A stretch of DNA of 64,000 nt from Patulibacter minatonensis DSM 18081 (GTDB lineage Bacteria; Actinomycetota; Thermoleophilia; Solirubrobacterales; Solirubrobacteraceae), in assembly GCF_000519325.1 (NCBI RefSeq), contig NZ_KI912613.1, positions 975,369-1,039,368 of the forward strand. The letters run 5' to 3'. Shown piece after piece: positions 26,449 through 35,688 of the stretch; within the stretch, counting starts at the first letter, position 1, and each line of letters starts with the position of its first letter. The notes under the pieces are model-generated. The model was not told where the DNA came from and ran no database searches. It saw only the letters and a list, made by a program, of their open reading frames with translations. The position numbers and the translations under genes are program-made.

Positions 26449-27533
26449 TGAAGATCGGCATCGTCGGCATGCCCAACGCGGGCAAGTCGTCCCTCTTCAA
26501 CGCCCTGACGAAGTCCGGGGCCGAGGCCGCGAACTACCCGTTCACCACGATCGAGCCCAACGTGGCGGTCGTCCCGGTCCACGACGACCGGATGGTCGCG
26601 ATCGCCGAGCTGCTGGGGTCGTCGGACATCGTCTTCGACCACATCGACTTCCACGACATCGCGGGCCTCGTCGCCGGCGCCCACAAGGGCGAGGGACTGG
26701 GCAACAAGTTCCTGGCGAACATCCGGGAGACCGACGCGATCGTCCACGTCGTCCGCGCGCACGAGGACGGCAACATCATCCATCCGGATGGCTCGGTGAA
26801 CCCGCTGCGGGACATCGAGACGATCGAGACCGAGCTCCTGATGGCGGACCTCGAGCAGGCCGAGCGCCGACTCGAGCGGGTCACGAAGGCCGCGCGCGGC
26901 GGCGACGCCGAGGCGAAGGCCGAGCAGGCGTGGCTCGAGCAGGTGGTCGCGGCGCTGAACGAGGGCAAGCCCGCCCGCGTCGTGCCCGCGCCCGAGGACC
27001 ACCCGCACGTCGTCCGGACCCTGTCGCCCCTGACCGCCAAGCCGGTCCTCTTCGTCGCCAACGTCGACGAGAACGACGCGTCCGGCGAGGTCCCGCCCGC
27101 GATCGCCGAGCACGCGAAGGCCGTCGGGGCCGTCGCGGTCGCCGTCTCCTCGCGCCTGGAGGCCGAGCTGATCGAGATGGACGACGAGGAGGCCGCCGCG
27201 ATGCGCGAGGACATGGGCTTCGCCGAGTCCGGGCTCCAGCGGATCGCCCGCGGGGCGTTCGAGCTGCTGGACCTGATCACGTTCTTCACCGCCGGCGCCG
27301 GCGTCCGGGCCCAGTCGTGGCACCTCAAGCGCGGCCTCTCCGTCTGGCACGCCGCCGGCGAGATCCACGGCGACATCCAGAAGGGCTTCGTCCGCGCCGA
27401 CGTGATCGGCACCGAGGAGCTCCTCGCCGCCGGCGGCTACTCCCAGGCCCGCGACGTCGGCACCCTGCGCACCGAGGGCCGCGACTACGTGATGCAGGAC
27501 GGCGACGTCATCACGGTGAAGCACACGAACTAG
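26448..27533 (+). CDS. ychF: Ribosome-associated ATPase YchF
   Basis: 361-residue Obg-family P-loop protein that prefers ATP over GTP and binds ribosomes, involved in stress response. G1 is GMPNAGKSS (7-15), G3 DIAGLV, the specificity region FVANVDEND replaces NKxD, and the C-terminal TGS domain includes LITFFTAGAGVRAQSW and DVGTLRTEGRDYVMQDGDVI. Length and ends match the family. GGAG 10 bases upstream supports the ATG, which overlaps the PAP2 stop. A long hairpin follows. Confidence 0.96.
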   Translation: MKIGIVGMPNAGKSSLFNALTKSGAEAANYPFTTIEPNVAVVPVHDDRMVAIAELLGSSDIVFDHIDFHDIAGLVAGAHKGEGLGNKFLANIRETDAIVHVVRAHEDGNIIHPDGSVNPLRDIETIETELLMADLEQAERRLERVTKAARGGDAEAKAEQAWLEQVVAALNEGKPARVVPAPEDHPHVVRTLSPLTAKPVLFVANVDENDASGEVPPAIAEHAKAVGAVAVAVSSRLEAELIEMDDEEAAAMREDMGFAESGLQRIARGAFELLDLITFFTAGAGVRAQSWHLKRGLSVWHAAGEIHGDIQKGFVRADVIGTEELLAAGGYSQARDVGTLRTEGRDYVMQDGDVITVKHTN

Positions 27534-27569
27534 GGCGGGGCGCGCGTCGGGGTCCGGCGGTCCGCGACC

Positions 27570-27608
27570 GGCAGCGAATCGTGCGCCGTGGGCGCACGGG
27601 CCGCTGCC
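27570..27608 (+). terminator. Two-level hairpin after ychF
   Basis: Inner arms CGTGCGCC (27580-27587) and GGCGCACG (27591-27598) with loop gtg, enclosed by GGCAGC (27570-27575) and GCTGCC (27603-27608). It is a strong stem without a T-run, 37 bases after the stop. Confidence 0.6.
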
Positions 27609-27618
27609 ACCCCCGACC

Positions 27619-27648
27619 GGCCGGGCGCCGGGAGGCCGGGCGCCGGGA
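27619..27648. repeat. Perfect 15-base tandem repeat
   Basis: GGCCGGGCGCCGGGA is repeated exactly twice head to tail between the ychF terminator and the next gene. Each copy contains a GC-rich dyad. Function unknown. Confidence 0.7.
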
Positions 27649-27691
27649 GATCCCCGATGCGCACGCGCGGGGGTCGGCGCAGGATCGCGGA

Positions 27692-28741
27692 ATGCCCACC
27701 GTCCGCCGCCCCGCCGCCGTCCTGCTCCTGACCGGAGCCGGCGTCCTCCTCGTCCCGACGGGCGCGCGCGCCGACGGCCTCAGGATCGACGCCCCCGCCG
27801 CCGTCGACGTCGGGGCGCCCGCCGCGCTCTCCGTCTCGGCCGACCTGTCCGAGCCGAACGGGCGACTGATCGTCGTCACCCGACCCGTGACCGGGGCGCC
27901 GTGCGGCTCGAGCGAGCAGGCCGACTACGAGGCCGACCCGACGTCGTGGCGGGAGGACGACGGGCAGCTCCTCGAGGGTCGCGTCGTCGTGCTCGGGGCC
28001 GGCCCGTCGACGACCGCGGTCGACCACGCGTTCACCGTGCCGGGGAGGCGACGGATCTGCGCGTGGGTGACGCGCGCCGGGACGACGCCGGCCGCGGGCA
28101 CCGCGGAGCTCGAGGTGCGGGGCACCGCCGGCACCGTGCGGATCGACCGGTTCCGGCAGTACGCGTCGACGTCGAAGCAGGTGCTGCTCGACCTCGACGT
28201 GTCCGGTCGCGCGTCGACGCCGGCGGACGTCCGCGCCTGGGTCGTGCCGGCCGGCGCCTCGTGCCCCGGCCTCGACGTCGTCCACGACCGGGACGGCGTC
28301 ACCGTCCTGCGTCGCGACGGCGGCCCGCTGCAGGCGGGGTCGTTCTCGACGACGTTCCGGACGAGCAGCCCGCTGGCGCACGGGCGCTGGCAGGCGTGCG
28401 TCGCGCTCGGCGACGGCGGGCCGTCCGGCCAGGCTTCCGTCGTCGCGCACGACACGGCGACGGTGCGGACCGGCCAGCGTCCGCGGTACCTCGCCTCCGA
28501 CCGCCCGCGCGTGATCCGCGCCGGATCGACGCTGCGCTGCCGTCGCGGGACGTGGCGCGCCGAGCCGGCGCCGACCTTCCGCTACGCCTGGCGCCACGAC
28601 GGGCGGACCGTCGCGGGCGCCCACCGGTCGCGCCTGCGCGTGTCGCGCACCGCCCGCGGCCGGTGGACGTGCGTGGTGACGGCGCACAACCGCGCCGGCA
28701 CCACGACGGTGCGGACCCTGGCCGTCGGGGCGACGGGGTAG
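27692..28741 (+). CDS. Secreted protein with C-terminal Ig-like domain, unknown
   Basis: 349-residue exported protein. Residues 1-27 form a signal peptide (VRRPAAVLLLTGAGVLLVPTGARA). Two or three beta-rich domains follow, with paired cysteines (PCGSSEQ..RRICAWV; SCPGLD..WQACVAL). The last 80 residues (LRCRRGTWRAEPAPTFRYAWRHDGR..WTCVVTAHNRAGTTT) look like the Ig-like repeats common in actinobacterial surface proteins. No enzymatic motif is seen. The start was chosen for the signal peptide; CAGGAT lies six bases before it. Confidence 0.75.
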   Translation: MPTVRRPAAVLLLTGAGVLLVPTGARADGLRIDAPAAVDVGAPAALSVSADLSEPNGRLIVVTRPVTGAPCGSSEQADYEADPTSWREDDGQLLEGRVVVLGAGPSTTAVDHAFTVPGRRRICAWVTRAGTTPAAGTAELEVRGTAGTVRIDRFRQYASTSKQVLLDLDVSGRASTPADVRAWVVPAGASCPGLDVVHDRDGVTVLRRDGGPLQAGSFSTTFRTSSPLAHGRWQACVALGDGGPSGQASVVAHDTATVRTGQRPRYLASDRPRVIRAGSTLRCRRGTWRAEPAPTFRYAWRHDGRTVAGAHRSRLRVSRTARGRWTCVVTAHNRAGTTTVRTLAVGATG

Positions 28742-28767
28742 GCGGGCGAAGGGGCTCGGCGCCCGCC

Positions 28768-29832
28768 TCAGCGACGGATCGTGAGCTTCAGGTCCAGGAC
28801 GGTGCGGCCCTTCGTGACCTCGGCGGGCTGCTGCTGCTCCTCGGCGTTCGGGTACTGCACGACGGTCCGGATCCGCACCGTCTTCCTCGTGCCCTTCCGC
28901 GCCCGCTGGAGCGTGCGCAGAGGCAGCGCCGCGCGGGACTCCACGAGACCTCCCGGCCACTCGCCCCGGCCGACCGTGACGCCGAGGTCCGCGTCGGCCT
29001 GCCCCTTCTCGGAGCACGCCGCGGGGAGCGACCGGTACGAGTCGCTGCTCGGCCAGTCGTGGGCGCCGCGCAGCACCGCCATGCCGGGCTCCATCCCGTT
29101 CAGCGGCCGCTCGATCAGCGGATCGCCGGCGTCGTAGATCTCCTTGCGGGTGGTGCCGAAGCGGAGTCGGATAGCGCCCTCGGTCGCGCAGGTGCGGGTC
29201 CCCTGCACGTTCTCGGCGCGGTCGCCGCCGGTCGTGCCGTCGGGACAGGCGCTGATCTCGGCGAAGCGGCGATCGAAGTCGCGGCGCAGCGCGGCCTTCG
29301 CGGCGAGGCGGACCTCCGACGCGGTGAAGGTCAGGGCGCCGTTCTTCCCGACCTTCGCGGTCAGCTTCCCGGGCTTCCCGGACGCCGTGCCGAAGGTCAG
29401 CGTCTGCTCCCCCGACTCGCGCTCCGGGTAGTCGCAGGTCGGGGCGACCCGCTTGTCGTAGGTCCACGTCGTCTTCTGCGTGCCGGACACCTCGACGCGG
29501 AAGGTCGTGGCCTTCGGCGCCGCCGATGCGGGCGCGGCGGTGGCGAGCAGGACGCCGGCGGCGAGGGTCGCGGGGACGGCACGGGCAGCCCGCGCGCGCG
29601 TCGTGCGGTGGGCGACTGCCGACGGGGTGCGGCCTCCGCTGCGGGCGCCTGCTGTGCGCGCCGGGGCCGACGCGGTGGCGGTGTCCCGGCGACCGCTCGC
29701 GCTGCCGGCGGTGGGGGTGACGGGGTCAGGGGTCGGTGCGGGATCGGGCACGGGAGCACTCCGGGTCGAGGGGTGGTTGGGCGCGGGACCGGCACCCACC
29801 GACACCGTCCCGGCCGACGGGCCCACCCGCAT
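28768..29832 (-). CDS. Exported protein of unknown function
   Basis: 354-residue protein. The first 75 residues are Pro/Ala/Thr-rich and disordered; a basic RTTRARAARAV and a hydrophobic stretch ending ATAAPASA then form a late signal peptide or membrane anchor. The outer domain (about 105-354) has four cysteines and a beta-rich pattern, ending KGRTVLDLKLTIRR. The family is unknown. The ATG at 29832 was chosen because AGGGAG lies 8 bases upstream, although a long pre-signal region is unusual; a downstream non-ATG start would give an ordinary signal peptide. Confidence 0.6.
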   Translation of the reverse strand: MRVGPSAGTVSVGAGPAPNHPSTRSAPVPDPAPTPDPVTPTAGSASGRRDTATASAPARTAGARSGGRTPSAVAHRTTRARAARAVPATLAAGVLLATAAPASAAPKATTFRVEVSGTQKTTWTYDKRVAPTCDYPERESGEQTLTFGTASGKPGKLTAKVGKNGALTFTASEVRLAAKAALRRDFDRRFAEISACPDGTTGGDRAENVQGTRTCATEGAIRLRFGTTRKEIYDAGDPLIERPLNGMEPGMAVLRGAHDWPSSDSYRSLPAACSEKGQADADLGVTVGRGEWPGGLVESRAALPLRTLQRARKGTRKTVRIRTVVQYPNAEEQQQPAEVTKGRTVLDLKLTIRR

Positions 29833-29897
29833 CGGGGATCTCCCTGGGGTTCCACCCGGAGGTTCCGGTGCGCGACGGGAGGTGCCACGATCGACCG

Positions 29898-30665
29898 ATG
29901 CTCCACGAGGACCGCTCCCGGGCCGAGTCGTTCGGGCAGGACGCCGCCGCCTACCACGCGGAGCGTCCGTCCTACCCGCCGGCGCTCGTCGACGCCCTGG
30001 TCGACCCGCCCGTCCGGGACGTCCTCGACGTCGGCTGCGGCACCGGCATCGCGTCGGCACTGCTGACGGCCCGGGGCGCGCGGGTGCTCGGCGTCGAGCC
30101 GGACCCGCGGATGGCCGCGGTGGCGCGGGAGGGCGGCCTCGAGGTCGAGGTCGCCGCCTTCGAGACGTGGGACGCGGCGGGGCGGACGTTCGACCTCGTG
30201 ATGAGCGCGCAGGCCTGGCACTGGGTCGACGCCGCGGCCGGGTCGGCGCGAGCGGCGGAGGTCCTGCGCCCCGGCGGGCGGATCGGGCTCTTCTGGAACT
30301 TCGGCCGGCCGACGGACGCGATCCGCGACGCCCTGGGCGCCGCCTACGCCGCGGCCGGCGAGTCCGACCTGGAGCGGCACTCGGTCCTCCTCGGCAACGC
30401 CGACGACCGGCTGACGGGAACGGCCGCCGCACTCGACACCACCGGCGCGTTCGGCCGGGTCGCGGTCCGCGCGTTCCCGTGGGTCCGCGAGTACGGGCGG
30501 GACGCCTGGATCCGGCAACTGTTCACGCACAGCGACCACGCGGCGCTGCCGGCCGACCGCCGCGCCGCGCTCTCCGCCGCGGTGGCCGAGGCCGTCGACG
30601 GCCTGGGCGGGACGGTGGCCCTGGACTACGACGCGCGCCTGGTGACGGCGGTGCGGCGGGGGTAG
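29898..30665 (+). CDS. Class I SAM-dependent methyltransferase
   Basis: 255-residue cytoplasmic methyltransferase. The SAM-binding motif I reads VLDVGCGTGIASALL (about 41-55), followed by VLGVEPDPRM (motif II acidic residue) and DLVMSAQAWHWVD, the usual signature of the UbiE/trans-aconitate-like group, with LRPGGRIGLFWN as motif III. Substrate unknown. It begins with FGQDAAAYHAERPSYP, common to this subfamily. It is transcribed divergently from the exported-protein gene, 65 bases away. Confidence 0.9.
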   Translation: MLHEDRSRAESFGQDAAAYHAERPSYPPALVDALVDPPVRDVLDVGCGTGIASALLTARGARVLGVEPDPRMAAVAREGGLEVEVAAFETWDAAGRTFDLVMSAQAWHWVDAAAGSARAAEVLRPGGRIGLFWNFGRPTDAIRDALGAAYAAAGESDLERHSVLLGNADDRLTGTAAALDTTGAFGRVAVRAFPWVREYGRDAWIRQLFTHSDHAALPADRRAALSAAVAEAVDGLGGTVALDYDARLVTAVRRG

Positions 30666-31156
30666 GCGGGCGGCACGGACGGGTGAGCCGCGCCGCGGGA
30701 CGGAGCCGGCGGGACAGGGCCGGCGGGACAGGGCCGGCGGGACGGGCGGGATGACCGGCCGGGCGGACCGCATGGGCGGCCAAGGCGGCAGCGACCGACC
30801 GCAGCAATCCGCAGCACCCCGCCGGCTCGGGCCGGCCGGTGCGGGTTCGTGCCGCCCGACCGCAGCAATCCGCAGCACCCCCGCCGGCCCCGGCCGACCG
30901 ATGCGCCCTCGTGCCGCCCGACCGCACCACCGCGCATCACCGGCGGCCGGCACGCTCCTGCCGTCACCGCGAGCCTCCCGCCAACGACCGCCGCTCCGCG
31001 GCACACCCGCTTCACCGCCGCAGGAACGTGTGGCCCACGACTCCTCCGCTCCGCACCGACGCCTCCCCGAGCCCCGACCCGCCGCGTACACCGCACCGCG
31101 CCCCGCACCTCACGCCCGGGCCGCTCCGAACGGATCCGCCGCCCCGCCCCGCCCCC
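30666..31156. other. 491-base gene-free region with tandem repeats
   Basis: No credible gene. GCCGGCGGGACAGG is repeated in tandem at 30705-30718 and 30719-30732, with a variant at 30733-30746. A second, longer repeat of 61-62 bases starts at 30797, 30858 and 30920: each of the first two units begins GACCGCAGCAATCCGCAGCA and the third is degenerate. From about 30980 to 31156 it is C-rich with nothing recognisable. It lies between convergent methyltransferase and kup genes. Confidence 0.7.
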
Positions 31157-33079
31157 TCAGAACACGATCCGCGAGCCCATCGTCACGACCCGCTCGCCCG
31201 GCAGCCGGAAGTAGTCGGCGGGGCTCGCCGCGTTGCGGGCCATGCCGACGAAGAGGGCCTTGCGCCAGCGGGCCATGCCGGGGGAGCGGTCGGGGACGAT
31301 CGTGATCTGGGAGAGGAACCAGGTCGCGTGGTACGGGTTGAAGTCGACCTCGAGGCCCCCCGCGGTGCGCCGCGCGAGGGCCAGGGCCTGCGGCACGTCG
31401 GGGCGGTCCATGTAGCCGAAGCGCAGGGTGACGTGGCTGTAGCCGTCGTGGTCGTACCCCAGGTGGTCGAACACGATGCGCTCGGACTCGGGGACGTGCG
31501 GGGTGGTCGTCGTGTCGATGGTCACGATGACGACCTCCTCGTGGATCGCGTGGATCCGGTCGACGGCGACGCGGAGCGCCAGCGGCGTCGTGTCGCGCGT
31601 GGGGTTCAGGTAGATCCCGACGCCCGGCAGCCGCTTGACCGGCGGGACCATCACCTGCATCCGGTCGACGAACTCCTGCAGCGGCCCCTCGGCCTCGACG
31701 CGGGCGGCGGAGACCTCGACGCGTCCGCGGTCCCAGGTGCTCAGCAGCACGAACACGATCGCGCCGACGAGCAGCGGGAACCAGCCGCCGTGCAGGATCT
31801 TCGTCGCGTTGGCGGCCAGGAACAGCAGGTCGACGGTGACGAACCCGAGGACGCCGGCGACGACCATCCAGAGCGGCTTGCGCCACAGCACGCGCACGAC
31901 GACGAGGAACAGGACCGAGTCGATCAGCAGCGTCCCGGTCACCGCGATCCCGTAGGCGGTCGCGAGCTTCGCGGAGGACCCGAAGCCGATCACGAGCGCG
32001 AGGACGGCGACGAACAGCCCCCAGTTCACCGCGGGGACGTACACCTGCCCGATCTCGTCCTCGGAGGTGTGGCGGATCGACAGCCGCGGGAGGAACCCGA
32101 GCTGCACCGCCTGGCGCGTGACCGAGAACGCGCCGGAGATCACGGCCTGCGACGCGATCAGGGTGGCGAGCGTCGCGAGGACGACCATCGGCACCCGCGA
32201 CCACTCCGGCATCAGCAGGTAGAACGGGCTGGAGATCGCCGAGGGCGTGTCGAGGATCAGCGACCCCTGGCCCATGTAGTTCAGCATCAGCGCCGGGAAG
32301 ACGACGAAGAACCACGCGCGGCTGATCGGCTTCCGGCCGAAGTGCCCCATGTCGGCGTAGAGCGCCTCCGCACCGGTGACGGTCAGGACGACCGACCCGA
32401 GCGAGATGAAGGCGATGCCCGGGTGGTCGACGAAGAACTCCACCGCGTAGTGGGGCGACAGCGCCCGCAGGATGTCGGGGTGGTGGACCAGGCGGCCGAT
32501 CCCCGCGACGGCGAGCACGAGGAACCACAGCACCATCACGGGCCCGAAGATCCGGCCGATCACCTCGGTCCCGAAGCGCTGGATCGCGAACAGGCCGGTG
32601 AGGACGGCGATCGTGAACGGCAGGACGTACGACTCCGCGCCGGGGGCCACGACCTCGATCCCCTCGACGGCGGACAGCACGGAGATCGCGGGCGTGATCA
32701 TGCCGTCGCCGTAGAACAGCGCGACCCCGAAGAGGCCGGCCGCGACGAGCGCGACCTTCACCCACGGCCGGTCGAGCTTCGCCCGGCGGATCGCGGCGAC
32801 CAGCGCCATGATGCCGCCCTCGCCGTGGTTGTCCGCCCGCATGATGAACGTGACGAACTTGACCGAGACGATCAGCGTCACCGACCAGACGATCAGCGAG
32901 ATGATCCCGTAGACGTCGCCCTCGGTCGGCTTCACCGCGCCGTCGTCGGCCGCGAAGACCGCCTGCAGCGCGTACAGCGGGCTCGTGCCGATGTCGCCGA
33001 AGACGACGCCGAGGGCGCCCAGGGTCAGGGCGGCCATGCCGGCGTGGTGCCGGGGCGCCGCGGCGCTGGGAGCGGGCAT
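31157..33079 (-). CDS. kup: KUP-family potassium uptake protein
   Basis: 640-residue proton-coupled potassium transporter. The N-terminal family motif GALGVVFGDIGTSPLYAL, then FYGDGMITPAISVLSAVEGIEV, and ADMGHFGRKPISRAW are all present; about twelve hydrophobic segments are followed by a cytoplasmic C-terminal domain (from about residue 480). Full length for the family. The neighbours are unrelated. The upstream 174 bases hold the end of the SRPBCC transcript and its hairpins, so its promoter lies between 33080 and 33210. Confidence 0.95.
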   Translation of the reverse strand: MPAPSAAAPRHHAGMAALTLGALGVVFGDIGTSPLYALQAVFAADDGAVKPTEGDVYGIISLIVWSVTLIVSVKFVTFIMRADNHGEGGIMALVAAIRRAKLDRPWVKVALVAAGLFGVALFYGDGMITPAISVLSAVEGIEVVAPGAESYVLPFTIAVLTGLFAIQRFGTEVIGRIFGPVMVLWFLVLAVAGIGRLVHHPDILRALSPHYAVEFFVDHPGIAFISLGSVVLTVTGAEALYADMGHFGRKPISRAWFFVVFPALMLNYMGQGSLILDTPSAISSPFYLLMPEWSRVPMVVLATLATLIASQAVISGAFSVTRQAVQLGFLPRLSIRHTSEDEIGQVYVPAVNWGLFVAVLALVIGFGSSAKLATAYGIAVTGTLLIDSVLFLVVVRVLWRKPLWMVVAGVLGFVTVDLLFLAANATKILHGGWFPLLVGAIVFVLLSTWDRGRVEVSAARVEAEGPLQEFVDRMQVMVPPVKRLPGVGIYLNPTRDTTPLALRVAVDRIHAIHEEVVIVTIDTTTTPHVPESERIVFDHLGYDHDGYSHVTLRFGYMDRPDVPQALALARRTAGGLEVDFNPYHATWFLSQITIVPDRSPGMARWRKALFVGMARNAASPADYFRLPGERVVTMGSRIVF

Positions 33080-33210
33080 CGCGGGCGGACCATACGCCGC
33101 CGGCGGCGCGTGGTCCGTGATGTGGCGCGGCGGCGCTCGCGTCGGGGCGGCACGTCGGCCGCGGGTCCGGATCCGCCCGGGGGACCCGCGGACCGTGCTG
33201 ATCTGCAGGT

Positions 33211-33243
33211 GACGCCCGAGGGCGTCTTGCGGCCGCGGCGGCC
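33211..33243. terminator. Two adjacent hairpins after SRPBCC gene
   Basis: GACGCC and GGCGTC (33211-33226) pair around CGAG. Next to it GCGGCCGC appears twice separated by one G, which can also fold. They lie just beyond the stop of the minus-strand SRPBCC gene. Confidence 0.4.
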
Positions 33244-33253
33244 GCGGGCCGGT

Positions 33254-33649
33254 TCAGACCGCCGCCGCCCGCTCCGCGATCACGCGCGTGGCGTGCCGGC
33301 ACCACGGCCCGTAGGTGCGGCGGAGGACGGCGAGGACGGGGCGCACCGCGTCGATGTCGATCCCCACGACGCTGCCGCCACCGGTCCGGGCGTCGACGCG
33401 GTGGTGGAACGTGACCCCGCCGGTCCGCCACGACCACGAGCGCCCCGGGTCGACGGCGACGATCCGGACGGGGACGGGCAGCGCGCCGAGCAGCCGGACC
33501 GCACCCCGGGCGCCCGGGCGGACCTCGGGCGAGCCGAGGCCCCAGGCCCCGCGGACGTGCCAGGCCCATTCGTGCCACCGGTCCGGCCGCGCGAGCAGCG
33601 ACCAGACGGCGGCGGGCGACGCGGAGGAGGCGGTCTCGTAGCGCAGCAT
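33254..33649 (-). CDS. SRPBCC (polyketide cyclase/START-like) family protein
   Basis: 131-residue helix-grip protein. It begins LRYETASSASPAAVWSLLARPDRWHEWAWHV, the usual first strand and helix of SRPBCC proteins, and ends with the long C-terminal helix RPVLAVLRRTYGPWCRHATRVIAERAA. Such proteins bind hydrophobic ligands in a central cavity; the ligand is unknown. TAGCGG stands six bases before the ATG. Gap of 55 bases to the next minus-strand gene upstream. Confidence 0.85.
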   Translation of the reverse strand: MLRYETASSASPAAVWSLLARPDRWHEWAWHVRGAWGLGSPEVRPGARGAVRLLGALPVPVRIVAVDPGRSWSWRTGGVTFHHRVDARTGGGSVVGIDIDAVRPVLAVLRRTYGPWCRHATRVIAERAAAV

Positions 33650-33704
33650 GCCGGTCCGCTACCCGCCACGATGGGCGTCACCCCACGCCGGCCGGCGTGC
33701 CGCC

Positions 33705-35528
33705 CTACAGCCCGGCGACCGGCGTCGAGAAGCTGCCGACGCGGACCCGCCAGGAGCCCTTCTTCGGCACGACGGTCTCGAAGCGCCCGTCCTTCAGCGC
33801 GACGCGACGGACGGTCGTCCAGCGGTCGCCGTCCTGGCGCTGGAGTCGGCCGGCGGCCCCGCGCGGCGCGGGCCGGACGCCGCCCACGAGGCGGCAGCGG
33901 GGCGCGACCTTCGGCGCCTTCGCCCGGATCGCCCGCGTGGCCGACGGATCCTGGGCCGTCAGGAGCGCCCCGATGTCGGCCGCGCCGTCCCCGGCGACGG
34001 CGATCGCCTGCTCGGCGGGTCCCGCTCCCGCGTCCGGGGCGTCCCCGCCGGGCGGGGACGGAGCGCCGGGCGTGGTCGTGACGCCGGGCAGCGTCGGCGC
34101 GGCCGGGGTCGTCGGGGCCGGCCGCCCGCCGTCGGAGCCGTCGAGCGGTGCGGCGCCCGACACCGCGAGGCCGATGCCCTCGCCCGCGGCGGTGCTCTGC
34201 GGGTCGCGGGCCCGGCGCCGGAGCTCGGCACGGACCGCCCGCGCCGCCGCCTGGTCGCGGGCGAACCGGACCTGCGCGGCGGTCGGGCCGGCCTTCAGGC
34301 ACCCGGACATCGAGACGAGCGCGAACGTCGCCCAGCGGTCCGGCAGCGCGAAGGCGCGCTGGAGCTGCCCGCCGTCGATGTCCTTGGTGCCGGTGGTACC
34401 GGTCACCCGCGCGCGGACGACGCGGGGCGAGTCGCCGCGCTCGAGGACGTCGATCCGCCGCAGGTCGCCGACGCCGAACCGCGCGGTGCGGGCGTCCGCC
34501 GACCGCGCGGAGAACGTCCGGGTCCAGCGGTGCAGGGCGACGTCGCCCTCGTACGGGTCGGGCACGCTCTGGAGCCACGAGCGCTCCTCGCCGCCGAAGA
34601 CGTTGCTCGAGTCCTCGGTCCGTCCGCCGCTGGTGGAGAAGAAGTACGTGATGACCGGGGTGCCGTTCAGCGTGACGACCTGGCCGCTGGTGGCGTCGAC
34701 CGCCGCGTTGCCCTCGGCGGTCTCCCCCGCGATCCCCGTGTAGACCTGCGACCGCGTGTCGGGCCACTGGTCGAACGGGCGACCGCCGACGGCGTTGGTG
34801 ATCGCGTAGGTGCGGGCGACGATCGCCTGCGCCTGGAGCGCCGCGGTCGGGAAGTTCGAGGGCGACTCCTCGGTGACGACGCCGCGGAGGTAGTCGTCCA
34901 TCGGCAGCTCGTTGACGACGACGAGGTCGCCGCCGTCGGGGAGGACGTCGATCGTGCCGCGGTACGAGCCGCCCTGCACCCCGTCGGCCGACCGGCCCGC
35001 GACGCGCAGCACGCCGGCGTTCGCGGGCACGACCTCGATCCCGCCGCCCGAGGACCCGACCTTCTTCTTCCTGCCGATCTGCCGGATCTCGATGCCCGAC
35101 GACGTGCGGATCAGCCGGTAGGACCTCGTCGTCTTCGTCGTGATGCCGCCGATCGACTTGGCGCCCGAGATCGTGGTCTCGCGCACGCCGGTCTGCAGGG
35201 CGACCCGGACCCGGCGGTCGGCGGCGCCCGAGCGCTGGAGGCTGGTGCCCCGGTAGTAGTGGGCGAGGATCCTCCGGACCGAGAACCCCTTGGCCGCCAT
35301 CCCGGCCGCCCCGTACTGGCTGAGACCGACGCCGTGACCGAACCCGGCGCCGTTGACGACGAGCCGCTCGGCGGCCGGCGCCCCTGCCGCCACCGGACCG
35401 GCGAGGAGCGCCCCGGCGCCCAGGACCGCCCCGGTCGCGATCCCGCGGCGGCGCCCAGCGGACCGGGCCGCGCGGACACGGGCGTCCGTGGCACGGACGG
35501 GTGGGGCTGAGGGCCGGGGGTCCCGCAT
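33705..35528 (-). CDS. SpoIID/LytB domain protein, exported
   Basis: 607-residue protein with a basic N-terminus and a signal segment ([22 protein letters not shown]). The first domain contains [25 protein letters not shown], the hallmark of SpoIID/LytB peptidoglycan-binding or lytic proteins, and [36 protein letters not shown], which holds the conserved region around the catalytic acid in SpoIID. In this non-sporulating-type genome the likely role is cell-wall remodelling. An acidic Gly/Pro linker (about 445-510) leads to a small C-terminal beta domain. TACGGT lies eight bases before the ATG. Confidence 0.85.
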   Translation of the reverse strand: MRDPRPSAPPVRATDARVRAARSAGRRRGIATGAVLGAGALLAGPVAAGAPAAERLVVNGAGFGHGVGLSQYGAAGMAAKGFSVRRILAHYYRGTSLQRSGAADRRVRVALQTGVRETTISGAKSIGGITTKTTRSYRLIRTSSGIEIRQIGRKKKVGSSGGGIEVVPANAGVLRVAGRSADGVQGGSYRGTIDVLPDGGDLVVVNELPMDDYLRGVVTEESPSNFPTAALQAQAIVARTYAITNAVGGRPFDQWPDTRSQVYTGIAGETAEGNAAVDATSGQVVTLNGTPVITYFFSTSGGRTEDSSNVFGGEERSWLQSVPDPYEGDVALHRWTRTFSARSADARTARFGVGDLRRIDVLERGDSPRVVRARVTGTTGTKDIDGGQLQRAFALPDRWATFALVSMSGCLKAGPTAAQVRFARDQAAARAVRAELRRRARDPQSTAAGEGIGLAVSGAAPLDGSDGGRPAPTTPAAPTLPGVTTTPGAPSPPGGDAPDAGAGPAEQAIAVAGDGAADIGALLTAQDPSATRAIRAKAPKVAPRCRLVGGVRPAPRGAAGRLQRQDGDRWTTVRRVALKDGRFETVVPKKGSWRVRVGSFSTPVAGL

Positions 35529-35688
35529 CGACCGGCACCGTAACCCGCCGGGGCGTTCGGGTGCCGCACACCCCGGCCGTCGGGGGTGACCCGGGCGACC
35601 GCCTGCGACCGGCACGACCCCCGGGAGGCTCCGATACCCTCCGGGCTTCGCGTGGGCTGCCGTCCCTTTCTCCCGCGCGAGCTTCTCC

